This document shows, piece after piece, positions 35,718-48,449 of a stretch of 64,000 nucleotides of DNA; position 1 is the stretch's first letter; every line of letters starts with the position of its first letter. Position numbers and translations under genes: made by a program. This DNA comes from Boesenbergia rotunda (Eukaryota; Streptophyta; Magnoliopsida; Zingiberales; Zingiberaceae), in the NCBI GenBank assembly GCA_024364735.1, contig JAGFNQ010000299.1, positions 248,001 to 312,000 on the forward strand, in the 5' to 3' direction. The notes under the pieces were generated by a model that was given only the letters and a program-made list of their open reading frames with translations, was not told the origin of the DNA and did no database searches.

Positions 35718-35730
35718 GAAGGGAGAGACT
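35718..35730 (+). other. Polypurine tract of the Tat element
   Basis: GAAGGGAGAGACT directly precedes TGTGATGGGG, the start of the 3' LTR. This is the usual site for plus-strand DNA priming. Confidence 0.6.
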
Positions 35731-36520
35731 TGTGATGGGGTTGAGCATCCCAGGGTGGGCATGTGGCACGGAGAAGCTACGTGTCAGGGTCCACTGTACT
35801 TGAGCGTCGGGGTCATACCAAGACTACCTCGGGAGAGTAGATTAGAGCCCCGAGATCAGACCAGGTGGTCAGGCTCCCGAGACTACCTCGGGAGGACAGA
35901 CGCCTGAGGTTATGTCAGGCTTCAAGCTTCCGAGACTACCTCGGGAGGACAGACGCTCAAGGTCATGCCGAGCTTCAAGTTCTCGAGACCCTCTTGGTAA
36001 AGTAAATAAAGGCTCCGAAGTCAGCTCGGGAGATCAGGTCCCGAGACCGACTCGGGAGAGTGTAGCCTAAAGATCAATATATCAGATAGTCCGACTGCAA
36101 ATAGCTGTTCCTATTTCCAGAACAGGAAAATCATCAAATAATTATTATCCGCTACACGCGGCAATTAAGGCCTTAATGATCGCAGCGGCCATTACCTAAA
36201 AGATATCACGTAACCAATTATTAGGGAATATGGAGATGAACATGGAGACACATGTGACCAAAACCTCAGGTATATAAAGTGTTTCGGCATTCAAGTAAGG
36301 CAGAGGTAAGCATTCCGAACTTAACCAAATTCTGATTCCACGTTGTCCTCATAAGAGAATTCAGATTCCTAACTTGAGCGACGGAGTGGGCTCCGTTGGA
36401 AAACCTTCAAGTGTGTTCCCAATAATGCTCGTGTTAATCTCGCAGGGCGCGATCATTTTCTCTCTATCACTATCCTCATGGACTATATTTTGGTGATTCA
36501 CCATCCACGTCGTTCCCTTC
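35731..36520 (+). repeat. 3' LTR of the Tat element
   Basis: It starts TGTGATGGGGTTGAGCATCC after the polypurine tract and aligns with both parts of the 5' LTR without the nested element. It includes the GAGACTACCTCGGGAGG repeats at 35870-36000. The end is near GAACCGTGGCA (about 36520), by analogy with the 5' LTR end. Confidence 0.75.
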
Positions 36521-37083
36521 TGGAACCGTGGCAAAGACGATTGCTCTGCCAGGGAAGGGAGGCCTTGCTCAACTGCGGCCTTCTCTCATCAGACTCGTGT
36601 GCCCCTCCGTCACTCAAGGTGCGTCTGGAGGAAGTCGAGCTAGCGGAGGACAGGATCTGGAAATCGCTTGAGCAATTTGTAGCTCCTGGACTGATCGGAT
36701 GAAAAAAAAATCTGAAATATTATTATTATTATTATTATATCCAAACTATTTTTTTTTCATTTTTAAATATATTTTTCATAAAAAATTCAACTGTTCTTCC
36801 TCATCATAGAGCCCTCATGTTATACCCCGGGCCCTTGAGTTATAGCCCGGATAAGTCATACGGTGACTCCGCCCTGGCTGCCCTTGAATTATAGTCCGGA
36901 TAGGCCATACGATAACTCCGGCTGATTTGAATAAAAACGTGCATAGATGATTCTGTAAATGGAAAATGTCGTAATTGGGAAACCCAATTTTTCAATATAT
37001 TAATCCAGACTTAAACCATTCAAATCGTCCATGTTTGAAGAGCTCTATACTCTAATACACTCAGTAAAAAAATTTAAAGAAAT
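36521..37083. repeat. Spacer with (ATT)n and a short duplicated motif
   Basis: After the LTR come an ORF-like stretch of no known family (to 36702), an (ATT)7 run (36718-36738), and two diverged copies of a 65-base segment. That segment contains CCCTTGAGTTATAGCCCGGA (36828-36930). No gene was recognised. Confidence 0.5.
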
Positions 37084-37225
37084 GTTCAGTGAATGATATA
37101 ATATTTTACATGCACGTGTTTGATTATCGTTCGGACATCATCGACGACCTCCGACCACCATCCCGGATCAAATTATACCCTGAAGGACACGTTAAACTTG
37201 TCGAGAATCGCTGCATGCAAAATGC
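37084..37225. mobile_element. Truncated MITE, same family as 7435-7822
   Basis: It contains TTCAGTGAATGATATAATAT, a CACGTGTTTGATTATCGTTC-like arm and ATCAAATTATACCCTGAAGG. These match the left arm and part of the interior of the full copy. The right terminal repeat is missing. Confidence 0.5.
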
Positions 37226-37657
37226 GACGTTATTCATTGAGCTTTTCTTTAAAATTTTTCACAGCATATCATTTTTCATGTTTAAATTTCCTCTAAAAAT
37301 ATCCTTTTTGATTTTTGCACTGGAGGAAACTCATTTTTACCTTCCATAATATAATTTGTACATAAGAAAATTACATATTAAACATATACAATTTTACTAT
37401 TTTCTCTTCTATTTTTTTAAATATTAAAAAAATCCCTTTTATTTTCAGGAAAAATCAATGCAGGTATCATAAAATCAATGCATCTAATAATACAAACAAA
37501 CAAATAAAGTTATTCCTTCCATTTTGACAACAAAGAAATTAAGATAAATAAAAAATACATAAATCAAACACTATTGGATTTTAAAATTTGAATTTTGAAA
37601 TGAAAGCAGAAAGAAAAAAAAAAAAGAATCCTAACTCGCACCCAACTGCTCGAGACT

Positions 37658-40600
37658 TCAATAAAACATGCCCAAAACATCAATCAACATATTCCACCTA
37701 CAAAATTTCTCAACCGAAGTGGTTAGCAACTCAACCTCTGGCCGTCGAACATCACTGTGACCAACAAAAGATCTTGCAGCATTGCGAAGGCAAACGATTC
37801 TGAGAGGATGGCTAAATCCTTTCTCTTTTTTTTCCGCAGGTGGCGTTGCAGCATTGGTGGCAACGGCTGCTATGGGCACGACGCCCGGCATCCATGGCAC
37901 GACAATGCGGGCGCTGGGGTGATTGTTCCGGTACGACTCTGAGTACTTGCCTTTGAAGTTCAATCGAGGCGAATCGGCCTGCATTTGCCAAACTCATTAA
38001 AGGAAGAAAAGGCAGAAAGTGCACATGCACGACTATAGAGGCGTATCGACTTGCACTTGGCAAAAATCAATGAGAAAATATAAAACTAAACTCGAACATA
38101 AATATTTTAGGCAAATGGTTGAGGCTGTCAAGATCAGTCTTCTTGAGGGTTAGGTACTTTTTTGTTTAGTTCACGAAATTCACTAAAATTTATGCAATTA
38201 ATGTAGGAAGAATCTGAAATTTAGCAGCAAATTAAGATGGCGATAAGAAAAAGGAAAAGGGAAAGGGAAAAAAATGGCAGTACCTGCTTAAGCCAACATT
38301 CCTGATGCTTGTGTTCGTATATATCTGGTGAATGACACCCAAATTCTGACAGACAGTAAACCCATATATTGCACTTCATTTGCCCTGGCCTTGCACATTT
38401 TGCCTGGTCTAAACAAGCCTGGCAACAATCTGCTGCGCTTTCTTTATGGTGGGTAAGGCCCCATCAAACAGCAACTCCATCATAATCAGTATGAAGTTCA
38501 GTATGGCATTCAGGAGGCATTGGCCGACCAGGAATTATCTCTTCTGCATAAAGATGTATTGAAGATTTCTTGAATTAGTTTCTCTTGATTGTCGAAATGG
38601 AATACTAGATCTATTCAACATAACTGGGAAAGAACATAAGAGGATTATCAACTCAAAAAATCTTCACAATCAACAACGGCACAGCATAGGTAAGATGACC
38701 AACAGCTGTAGTAAGTAAGCTGTGTGGAGAAACCAATTATTAAAAATTTTAACCGAATAAATTTACCAATATCAGGTTCATTCTCAGGTTTATCGTCGTT
38801 CTCAGTGTTGATAACATTGGCTGAGATCCAAAGTCCAATTCCTTCCATTAGAACATGCCAATTAGTCACCAGTGCTTGTTTCAACATCTCTACGAACCAC
38901 ACCAGCAAATTCAAGAACAATCATCAAGATATAACATAAATGCATAAGCAAACAAAGCATACTTGCTTCCTGATATGGGATGCTTGAATTTGAAGATTTC
39001 AAACTTGCTGCCTTTCTAACTACTTCAAGCTTTTGAATACGCCATAAATTCACTGCAGCTGCTCAAAAATCAAAATAATCAGCATGTTTGAACTAGAACT
39101 GTCACGCTCTCCAAGCTAGAGTTGTTTTTTTCCCAATTAATAGTGTCCTTTAACATGTAAATTTCAATGTGCTATACGAAACCCTGACGCAATCAGCATC
39201 CACCCAACCATCAGTTCTTTTGTTATCTAAGTTTGTGTGTGATTACTTTATTAAAGAACCAAAAGACCCTTAAAGAAATGAAACCATAATGTTATTTACT
39301 TAATCTTGCCTCGAAAGCATATTCTGTATTGCACTCTCTTTCATGAATCAGAAGGAACTTATATTCATATTGGCATACTTCTTCCTGTTGCACATTTGTT
39401 ATTATTCAATTAAATGCCATTTTCTAAATTGCAAAAATACTTGAGAGCAATCGAAAAGTGCAAAAAAGTGTGACAAATTTTGATCAAAAATCATTTCATT
39501 ATTCTAATGACCAAGTAACAATGTTACATATACCAAGAAGCCAGACAGCTAATCCAACCCAAGTTCCTTATCATGACTGATGCACAATGGATAACATATT
39601 GCAGATGGCCAAAACAATTGTCCAGAAAGGTAGCTTAATAGTTGCCTGTAAGAACTTTTGATTACCCAAAATAATAGTATAATTTCAGAAGTATTAAAGA
39701 TATGAAACAGGAAAACAACAAGAAGCTTCCTGAAACATAATCAAGAAACAGAGTCTAAACATCATAAGGAAGTTATGCCCCTGAAATTGGCATTGTCCTT
39801 GATTCATCTTTACCAACCAAAGTGAAACTATAAGTCCATGATCATACATGAATAAAGCAGTTGGGAGGAGAACAAAATTTTTTTGTTGTTCAAAGGAGCT
39901 AGAATCAGAGCTAGTGATATTGGATCCGGATATGAGGTTGGACCAAACTAAAGTCTAAACTGGAAGTTTGAAACGGAAATTTCATAAGAATTTTAGGATA
40001 CAATGAAATGCCAAAACAATCAATTTCTTAAGCATAGCATTTTCTTATCTTGAGCTCCCCAGAGTCCAAAGGATTAAGTTGTCAATGTATGAACGTCTTG
40101 ACGAATTCAGTCAATAAATTCATGAAAAAAATAACTGATCAACAAGTTCAACTAAACATGAAAAGGATGGCCGACCTAACCCTGTTGTTCTGTCACGTTA
40201 GTATTGTGAAGACCTTGCAACCTCTCCAGAATCTCATAGCCAACTTATACATCATCGGTTGTGGCAACTGAATAAGTCCCCTTTTCTGATCTCAACTTCT
40301 TTCTCAGCTTCCTCACCTACTCGAGTCAACTGGGACGGAAAGCTCCACCAATTACATCCCCAAGCCCAAACAGTGAGCTAAATCATAGAAATCAAATCTG
40401 CAAGCTTACCGCGCTAACTAGAGCCAAAGGTTCCATTTCTCTTCGAATCCGGATCGATTCTACCGTCCTCATTGTCTGATCTACAGATAAAAATAATAAC
40501 TTTTTCAAAAATGCCAAAAACAAGTCAGCATATGTAACCCAAACAAGAAAAGGATGATCTTTGTACCGGCAAGGGAATTGAGGATGAACCCAGACGAAGG

Positions 40601-40789
40601 GGGGAAGAACAAGGAAATGTACAACGATCGAACCACGAGAAGCGCGGCGACCAGATTAACGCAGCAAATCATGAAGGCGATCCGCTTGAATGAACAGCAG
40701 CAATTGCCGCCGCCCGCCCCTCGCCCACTCTGCCGCGCTGACCCTCGCCATAATCTCGTTGTCGCATTTGCCTCGTCCTCCGCCCTCAT
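37658..40789 (-). CDS. Plant membrane protein with PAN-like Cys-rich domain (in-frame stop)
   Basis: Five exons fit canonical splice sites and phases: 40567-40789, 38963-39052, 38767-38889, 38284-38543 and 37658-37978 (339 codons). The N-terminus has a Cys-rich basic stretch and one membrane segment (about 38-60). Exon 4 encodes a Cys-rich block (DCCQACLDQ, CNIWVYC, GCHSPDIYEHKHQECWLK) resembling a PAN/apple-like module, followed by LNFKGKYSESYRN. I recognise this as a conserved plant family of unknown function, probably a single-pass secretory-pathway protein. An in-frame TGA lies at 38464-38466 between DYDGVAV and WGLTHHKES; the text on both sides stays in one frame. A CGA-to-TGA change would explain it. 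The gene is therefore either a null or recently dead copy or carries a sequencing error. The C-terminal tail after PWMPGVV looks unusually long. Confidence 0.6.
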
Positions 40790-41110
40790 AACATTATTTC
40801 ATGGCCTCGTGCGAAAAGGTTCCGGCGCGCAGTCGATCGGCGGCCTTGCGTTCGGTTTTCGCGAAGTCGGCGACGGAGATTCGCAGCCAGTACCTTCAGA
40901 CAAGGAGGATGAGGATACTGATGACTCAGACAGAAGCGAAGTTCGCCGGAAGGCGACCGGACAGTCCCTAGTTCGAGGAAGAAATGCAGGGGAGAAGCGA
41001 AGCCAGCGAATCGGAGCAGGGAAACCCGCATCAAAGCCCAGAGAGCGAAGAGAGAGACGGAGACGGAATATGACTGGAAGGGGTTTTATGAAATTATTGC
41101 AGCTTATTTA
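40790..41110 (-). promoter_or_regulatory. Putative 5' untranslated and promoter region of the PAN-like gene
   Basis: A GC-rich stretch upstream of the exon 1 ATG contrasts with AT-rich DNA beyond 41110. It looks like leader and core promoter. The 186-codon plus-strand ORF across it (40554-41114) is the shadow of exon 1 and leader. Confidence 0.35.
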
Positions 41111-42034
41111 TTAATTAAACCAAAAACTATTTTTGAAAAAATATTTCTTTAATGCGAAATTTGCCAAGTAAATTCATTCCAATATTGCAAATTATAGCGT
41201 CATTTTTTTTAAAAAATCAATATAATATTTTTTTTTTGACTTTTCTAGATTGTTTATTATTAAATTAATTCCATTTTATTCTAATAGTTCATGTGCACTA
41301 ATTGAGTTAGGACATGTCTTCTTCATGACATAGCATAATTTATTAATTAAATTATTTATTAATAGTATGGTTATCGTGTTGATTACGGCGTCGATCTCCT
41401 TGTCTATTGCATATTGTTTCCATTGACTTCGTTCTGGTTATTGCAACATCATGTATGGATGCTTTGATCGTAGAAAAAAATTTAATAAATTAGATAAATA
41501 TTGAATGTGAAGCGATAGATCTGATTCTATGGAAGTCCACATCTCGATTTTTTATGGTTATACGTTTCATTTGAAAAATTGAAATATTGAATATTGCATT
41601 ATCTTTAAATTATATAATCTCAAGTAATTTATTCTTTATATTCTTTTATGATTGTAATTTAATTGTTCTCAATTTCTCGAATACGATAAATAATAGGATG
41701 ATATATTGTATGATTGTATAAGTTATCAATTGAAAAGTATACCTGAGGATAAATCTAGTATCCGAATAAGAAAATATACACGACCTTAATATAAAAAATA
41801 AAAAAAAAATAATATAAGAAAACTTAAGAAATTAATGTACACGGCATTCATTGACATGGCAAATTATTGAGACTTTGAAGCTTCAATTTCTCCTTTTGAG
41901 TTGTTCAAGCTTCAAATTAATGATAGCCCTGATCAAACATATCCTTGTCACGATCAGCGATGAAACCACTAATTTGATATCAAGGGACGTCATATATGAA
42001 TTTATGTTGAAGGGAGATGATCATATTGTTAACT

Positions 42035-42075
<41 letters not shown>

Positions 42076-42780
42076 ATTGTTATGATCAATATATTCTTAT
42101 GATCGATTTTATACATCTCTAAAAAAATATACTCATTACCTAATAACTCTTATATAATTCTTATAAAAAATTGAAGGAGGCGGCCACCACATCAACCCTT
42201 TGGCTCCGTCCATAGGATATATTTTTTAAAAGTTTAATTAATTTAATTGGGGTTTTCTACCAAGTGAATGTGATGATTGATTGGGAAAAAAATGATAATA
42301 TTCATCCCAAATTACACAAGATTAGATACATATAGATAAATTATAGGGGCAAAAAATTTAATATATTTTATGTCCCATGAAAAATATGACTATGGATGAA
42401 GGATTGGATGAGATCATTTTGGACGTGTACGAATTTGATTGGGGTTTTCCACAAATTGGATGAAGTAATTAAATCTCATGGGCTTCGTTAGCATCACTGA
42501 TGACGATTTGATGTTGTTTTTCATCACCATGATTCACGAGATTATTAATGAAATTGGATGGGATATTCGTGTAATTTAAGTGACTTAGACAATGCTACAA
42601 TGCCTGCTTTTAAAATAATCTAAACAGGGAGGACTTAAATGATTTTACAAATAAACGTTTCTTTTTTATTTTCCCCCTAAATTAAATAGAAATAAACTAT
42701 TGGCAGCTGGTTCTTCTTCCGTTACTTCCCCGGCTCTCGCCTTCCCCGATATAGAACTCTTTTAAATCGGCAGCCACCTT
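41111..42780. other. AT-rich intergenic region
   Basis: No exon or element with clear ends. The most notable part is a run of 33 T at 42038-42070. The last 100 bases become GC-rich and are probably the promoter of the next gene. Confidence 0.5.
42038..42070. repeat. Poly-T tract, 33 bases
   Basis: An uninterrupted T run after AACTCCA. It could be a retroposon tail, but no retroposon body was recognised next to it. Confidence 0.95.
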
Positions 42781-43041
42781 GACTTGAGGTATGAAATCGA
42801 ACGAGAACCGATCGCCCACGCCTTCTCGATCCTTTCATTTTGAGTCCTTTTCTAGTTTTCTACTTTATCGGCCGGCAAAGACCAAGAAATTTCAAAACTG
42901 TGATTGGTTCTGCAGCCATTAATAACACCACCGAATCCTCAAACCGTCGGTTTTCTTCTTCTTCTTCTTTCGTGCTCATCTTCTTATCCAAGCTTACAGG
43001 GTTCCTACTTTTGGCGTCTTCGGCTCTTCTATGCTCTCTCG

Positions 43042-46000
43042 ATGGAGTCGCCGGCGCCCCCGTCGCCGCTGGATTCGTTGGCGCTCTGGGTGCGGACCAA
43101 CTACGCGGAGCCAATCGACGCCGTGAGGCAGTCCGCCCGCGTCGCCTACGTGGTCATCGCCTTTTGCTCCGCCCTTTTCCTCGGCGCCCTCAAAGGTCCC
43201 GCCTTTAATGCCTTTCCTGGCTTCTCGCCAATCTAATTTTGCTAAAGTTTCTTCCTTTATGACGGCGGTTCGTTGACTGTAGCTCTGGTGGTCGGCCCGG
43301 TGGCGGCGGCGTTGTTGATTCTTGGGAACGTCGGGGTGATACTGGGGCTGTTTCCGGCTCATGTTGCCTGGACCATCTACTCCATTGTGAAGTAAGCCAT
43401 GACCTTCTTTGGTTAATAATTAGGTCTTCAACGACTTCGGATTTTACCGACCTTTTCTAGTCATTAATTGATACCAAGTTATTACAACCTAAAACCTATG
43501 TAGAATTAACTTCTACCTTTTATTTATCATGACGGTCTCTACAAGCATTTGCGATTATGAACTTGCTCGTCAAAGTTTTTTAAGATACTCTGGCTCTATT
43601 GATAAATTGCAGATCTACTTGCATAAATACAGCACTTAAGCTCGCGTTCTTGTTTGCTCTACCTGTATTCTTTGGGTTATGGCTGGCCATTGCGATATCA
43701 GGGAGTGTACTTGTAGGAATTGGTTATGGCTTCTTCACACCGTGGCTATCAACTTTTGAGGCCTTCCGAGAGGACAATGAAACAAAGATAATTTTTCGCT
43801 TTGTTGTGGTAAAACCCCGTTTAAATGGAGATTATGTATTATTTTCTTAGTTATCCGTTAATACATCCTCTTCTCTTTGTCATTAAACAGGATGGTACAT
43901 GGAGTACTATTAAAGGGAGCTGCACTGTCGTGAGAGATTTTGCAGATATCTGCTACCACTCATATCCTCTTTACTTAAAAGAATTGAGAGAAAAATCACA
44001 TGATGGTCAGTCATATTCGATTAGGTATATAAATTAATTCCTTTGACTTGCACCTATGATTTTTAAATTTTGGATAGCAGCAATTTGTTTATCAGGAATA
44101 GATGAGATATGAGGTTCCACATTCTGAAACTTCTTTATGAAAGATTTTGATTTATTTAATTTTACTCCACTTTCTTTTGCATAATGCGCATAAGAATTGT
44201 TTTACATTATGTATTTTCCCCTTAAGTTATATTGAGCTTCATTCCTTTTATCTGTAATTTATGTGCATTTGACTTGATTTTTCATGCCCACTGGTAGTGT
44301 TAGTTTAAGCAATTTTACTAATTATCAGACAGCTACATGAATTCCATACGGGAGCTTATTCTTGTTCATATAAACTAAGAAATATTATGTCTTTTATATT
44401 TTTCTGTAGGTTGATAGAGATACCTGCTTGTGTGGTGGTTGCTTTTATGGGATTATTTGTCACTATTCCACTTTACACTGTCATTGCTTTGGTAAAAAGC
44501 CCTTATATGCTATTCAAAGGCTGGCAGAGGCTACTACAGGATCTTATAAGTCGAGAAGGGCCATTTAGTGAGACGGCTTGTGTGCCTATTGCTGGTCTTG
44601 CTATTCTACTTTGGCCTTTAGTTGTTCTTGGGAGTTTCCTGTTGGCTGTCGTCTCAAGTATCTTCATTGGGTTATATGGATCTGTCATTGTGTATCAGGT
44701 TCTTTGCTGTCTTTACTATCTTTTGGTTATGCTTACTAAATTGCCTTGTTGCATTTGTTTATGTTCAATAATAAACAACAATCAAAACTTAACTTCTTTT
44801 TATAGGAAAGATCTTTCAAACGAGGAGTTGCTTTCGTGGTTGCCATGGTTGCCGAGTTTGATGAATACACTAATGATTGGCTCTATCTAAGAGAAGGGAC
44901 CATTCTTCCGAAGTAATGTCAATTAATTACTTGTTTTGTTTTTCTTCTCTTATTTACTACTAGTTGTGTGAATTTCACATCTACTGCATGTATTCCTCCT
45001 TACTAGACCAGCAAAAATAGTTTTTGTTTTCCATTCCTAAGAATTATTTCTCATTACTTGGCCAGACCTCGGTACAGAAAGAGAAAGCCGCCTCACTCAG
45101 AAGAATTTTCTATTGGATCGAATTCTTTTAGAGCAGTTAAAGCTAGTCATGCTTCTTCATCAGCTCCTTCAATGTTGGTACCTAGCTTGGCTCCTTCGAG
45201 ATCTATCAGAGAGACAATACAAGAGGTCAAAATGGTGCAGGTAACATCTCCATTCTTTTATTCGATCTAATGTCCATGATCAACACTAACCTCTGATAAT
45301 TGTACCAATTGGATTATGGATATCATTTCTTCCATCATGACAAGCTTGCTACAGTTAGTTCCGAATCTGATGTAGATTTATCTTTTTCATAAGACCTTAT
45401 CAGATTTAAAATACCATGTGATTTATTTGTCTCATGGTGATATCTTATGGCCGATGAACTTAAACTGGAACTAACACTCTGCAATATCAGAATTACTAAA
45501 AAAACAGCTAAAAGACTTCTCACAGCGACCATCTATAAAGCAAGAAAATATCCTTATTTCTTTCAATTTCATAGCAATTTGGGTATTTGGAATATGATTG
45601 CTATACTTCAAAGTTCAACCCATTTATTTAAAAGAAAATACCTCGTTGAGAGCCTAAATTATGAAAACTCCATCACTTCAAAATTTCCTTGTTCCTGATA
45701 CTGTATTTTAGTGTCTGATAAGCAATAGTTATACTAAGCAAGCTGTGTTTGTGCTAATTTCTGAACTGGAACACCATGTTCAGATCTTCGATCATGAAAA
45801 TTCCCAGGACTTTGAAATTCAAGTTGTTCCTGATACTATATTTTAGTGTCAGATACATTGAAGTTAGTTTAAGCAAACTGTGCCTATGCTGATTCCATAA
45901 AATGGCTTGTGCATTTTTTTTTGTCTGATAAATGATTTGTTCCTGATACTGTATTTTTTTTTTTAATGTGATGACCTTTTCATTTGGTTTCCTCCATAAA

Positions 46001-46878
46001 TCTATGTTATTCCTTTGTCGAATAGGTTTATGGACATATATTTGGATTGCATGATCCTTTTGACCAACAATAACGAAATGTCAATGCTACAGGTATGGGG
46101 AGAGATCATGAAATCTTGTGAAACCAGGGGCAAGGAACTTGTGGATGCAAACATCATCACAACCTTCCATCTCCGCGAATGGTTGCAAACCAAGGGACGC
46201 AGCCAAGAAACGGTCGGCATTGGCCTTCCTTCATATGCATTTTTGCATAATCTCCTCTTCTCCATCAAGTGCGGTTCCAGTGGAATATTGCTTAGTGGTG
46301 GTATTGAAGTTACCCACCTCAACCGACCCCATGATCGGTTGTTGGATTGGTTCTTCCATCCCGTTATGGTACTGATGGAGCAAATCAAGGTCCTGAATCT
46401 GAAAGACGACGAGGTTAAGTTCTTGGAGAAGTTGGTTCTGTTTGCAGGAAGTAACACATCGCCGGTGCAAGCAACCGGCGATGGTGTCATGGTCGGTCAA
46501 GATACTATTAGGACTGCTCAGATTCAAGCCATTAGTAGAAGGTAACAAACAAATTTCCTTTATGAACATGTGGAAACTAAATGAGTTTCTTGCTGCATAT
46601 TGCCTTGTTTTTCTCCTTCCCAAAATTTGTTTTCCGATCAAAGTTAGAAGCTCTAGATGCAACTCTAAGTTCGACAATCTGAATTCATTTTCAGGTTGGT
46701 TGGCATGACTCGGAGTGGCTCCAAGTTCCCAACCTACAGAAGAAGATTCAGACAAGTCATAAAGGCCGTTTTAGCTTACTCTCTCGAGAAAGAAGGAACT
46801 ATCGAGAGAGGAAGGTCTTACAGAGGTCATTCAAGTAGATCAATTTCTTCAATTGAGATTGTCGAAAGTGAAGTATAG
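43042..46878 (+). CDS. At3g27390-like multi-pass membrane protein, 9 exons, 598 aa
   Basis: Nine exons with GT/AG borders and matching phases: 43042-43195, 43283-43391, 43613-43808, 43891-44024, 44410-44698, 44806-44912, 45066-45240, 46093-46541 and 46695-46878. The sum is 1,797 bases, or 598 codons plus stop. Several hydrophobic segments fill exons 1-3 and 5. Diagnostic stretches of the uncharacterised plant membrane family typified by At3g27390 include DGTWSTIKGSCTVVRDF, KSPYMLFKGWQRLLQDLI and CVPIAGLAILLWPL. A soluble Ser-rich C-terminal half follows. Its length is close to the Arabidopsis protein. Function is unknown. The start is MESP; an in-frame upstream ATG at 42904 would add an unlikely leader. 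No lesions were found, so it looks functional. Confidence 0.9.
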
Positions 46879-47202
46879 TGATTTATTTCTTTCTGATCCT
46901 TTTTCAGAGATCTTTTTGTGATTATTTTGTAGTGTGATGTGCATAGTGTTTTGAGTGTTTGTTTAGTGAAGGTAGTTCTGAGCATCCTGTAAACTTGAAG
47001 CCTTAAGATGTAGAACAAAGATCAAAGAGTTGAATCTTCCAAGTTGACGCTTGCATTTAATAATTTTGTGGCCTGAAATTTCGGGATCAAAATAGCGTAA
47101 CTTTATGCAGCCGTTCTTTGCAATTTAGTCAAAATCTTATCCTTAATTATTATCCCGTGAATTAGACTGATCAGTCAGTCATCGGCCTGTCTTTATTCAT
47201 TT
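46879..47202. other. 3' flank of the membrane protein gene
   Basis: AT-rich, with TTTTTCAGAGATC and TGTAAACTTGAAGCC stretches and no coding signal. It probably includes the polyadenylation region of the upstream gene. Confidence 0.4.
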
Positions 47203-47423
47203 AAGAATAATGATTGGGAGAGTGAAAATCATAATAAATGACGTGGCACTTTGCATGCACTATTTCCGACGGGTTCATTGTGCCTCCCAGGGTATAATTT
47301 GATTCGGAGCGGCGGCCGAAAGCCGCCGATGGTGTCCAAGCGATAATCTAACGTGTACATATAAAATATCATGTCATGTCACTTTATGTCACATCATTAT
47401 TCACTCTCTCTATCATTCCTCTT
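47203..47423. mobile_element. MITE, deleted copy of the 7435-7822 family
   Basis: The left end AAGAATAATGATTGGGAGAG and the inverse of the right end (AAGAGGAATGATAGAGAGAG) are terminal inverted repeats. The interior GGTTCATTGTGCCTCCCAGG and GGCCGAAAGCCGCCGATGG match the full copy; about 170 bases of the interior are missing. Confidence 0.65.
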
Positions 47424-48449
47424 TAGTTAATTAATTCTATTATAACGCCGCTGCAATTTACTATTTTGCAGGGTTTCTTATGACAAATTCCATACGTTAC
47501 TAATCCCATTTGAAACTATAGGGGGCGATTTAGACAGATGAATTTTCGGTCACAAGGGTGTTTTCACAAATACTCGCGCAAGCCGTTGCCCGGTTGCCCG
47601 ACGCGGACGGGAAATAAATGGCAAGTTGGCAACGCAAGTAGCGGGACCCACACGGCCTTTTGCACACCTACCCAATCACCAACCGGGTATCTACGAAACA
47701 TCTCCCGTCAAAGGAATTAAGAGCGGTTTTTATGAAACCATGTAAGTTTTGGAAATTACTGAATCGCGTACCTAAATTTCAAAATCATTAAATGACTACT
47801 CTCCAAAATATCCTTAAAGCAGTCGATTAATAAAAAATTAATTTAATTGACTAATTTTTTTTACAAATTTAATCAATTTTATATTATTTTTTAAAAAAAG
47901 ACTTGAGACGCCTCTGATTATATAATATTAAAATTTTAAATTAAAAAAAACGTTTAATTTTAAAATTATATATTTTTTTAAAAAATTTAATATTAAAATC
48001 GTTAATTTAATATTAAATTTGAAACGGGAAGAGTAAAGACTAACTCACTAACGCATCCTTTTAAAATTTAAATATACGATTTCGTTTTTACGTTCAGTAA
48101 ATAGCCGAATTAACAATGCTCGCTCGATTCGTACCACTATAGCGGCTTCCACTGCGACTTACTGCCTTTCGAGTCATTGATTCTCCTAAGCAATCCTTCT
48201 GAATTTGCTTATTTCCTCTTCCCCTGTCGACCTAATCTTGATTTTCCCTGATTCAAACAGCTTAAGGTAATGCGGTTTGCGATGGAGATTGGTTTGAAGT
48301 TGCGATCTTGAGCAGGAGGGCCGCGAGTCGTTATGAAAGCGAAGAGGGAACGGGCGGCGATGGAGAGACTGGATGGGAGACTTCAAGCGAGAAGATGGAG
48401 AGACCGGACGTGTCAGGCCATCCAGAGTAAGAAAGGGAAGGACTTTACT

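Larger units (their letters stand above)
18782..36520 (+). mobile_element. Degenerate Ty3/gypsy retrotransposon, Tat lineage, with nested insertions
   Basis: The LTRs match each other: 18782-19252 plus 22044-22423 (5', split by an insertion) and 35731-36520 (3'). Between them, in order, are a candidate primer-binding site, gag, protease, reverse transcriptase, RNase H with a second archaeal-type RNase H, and integrase remnants. A tandem array, a long antisense ORF and a polypurine tract follow. The extra RNase H after the first and the long untranslated tail with an antisense ORF are traits of Tat elements (Grande, Retand, Ogre relatives). Stops and frameshifts occur in every pol domain, so the copy is dead. 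Removing the three nested insertions leaves about 11 kb. Outer target duplications are not clear. Confidence 0.85.

Noticed and set aside
40554..41114. 186-codon plus-strand ORF
   Set aside because: It is antisense to exon 1 and the leader of the PAN-like gene and has no domain.
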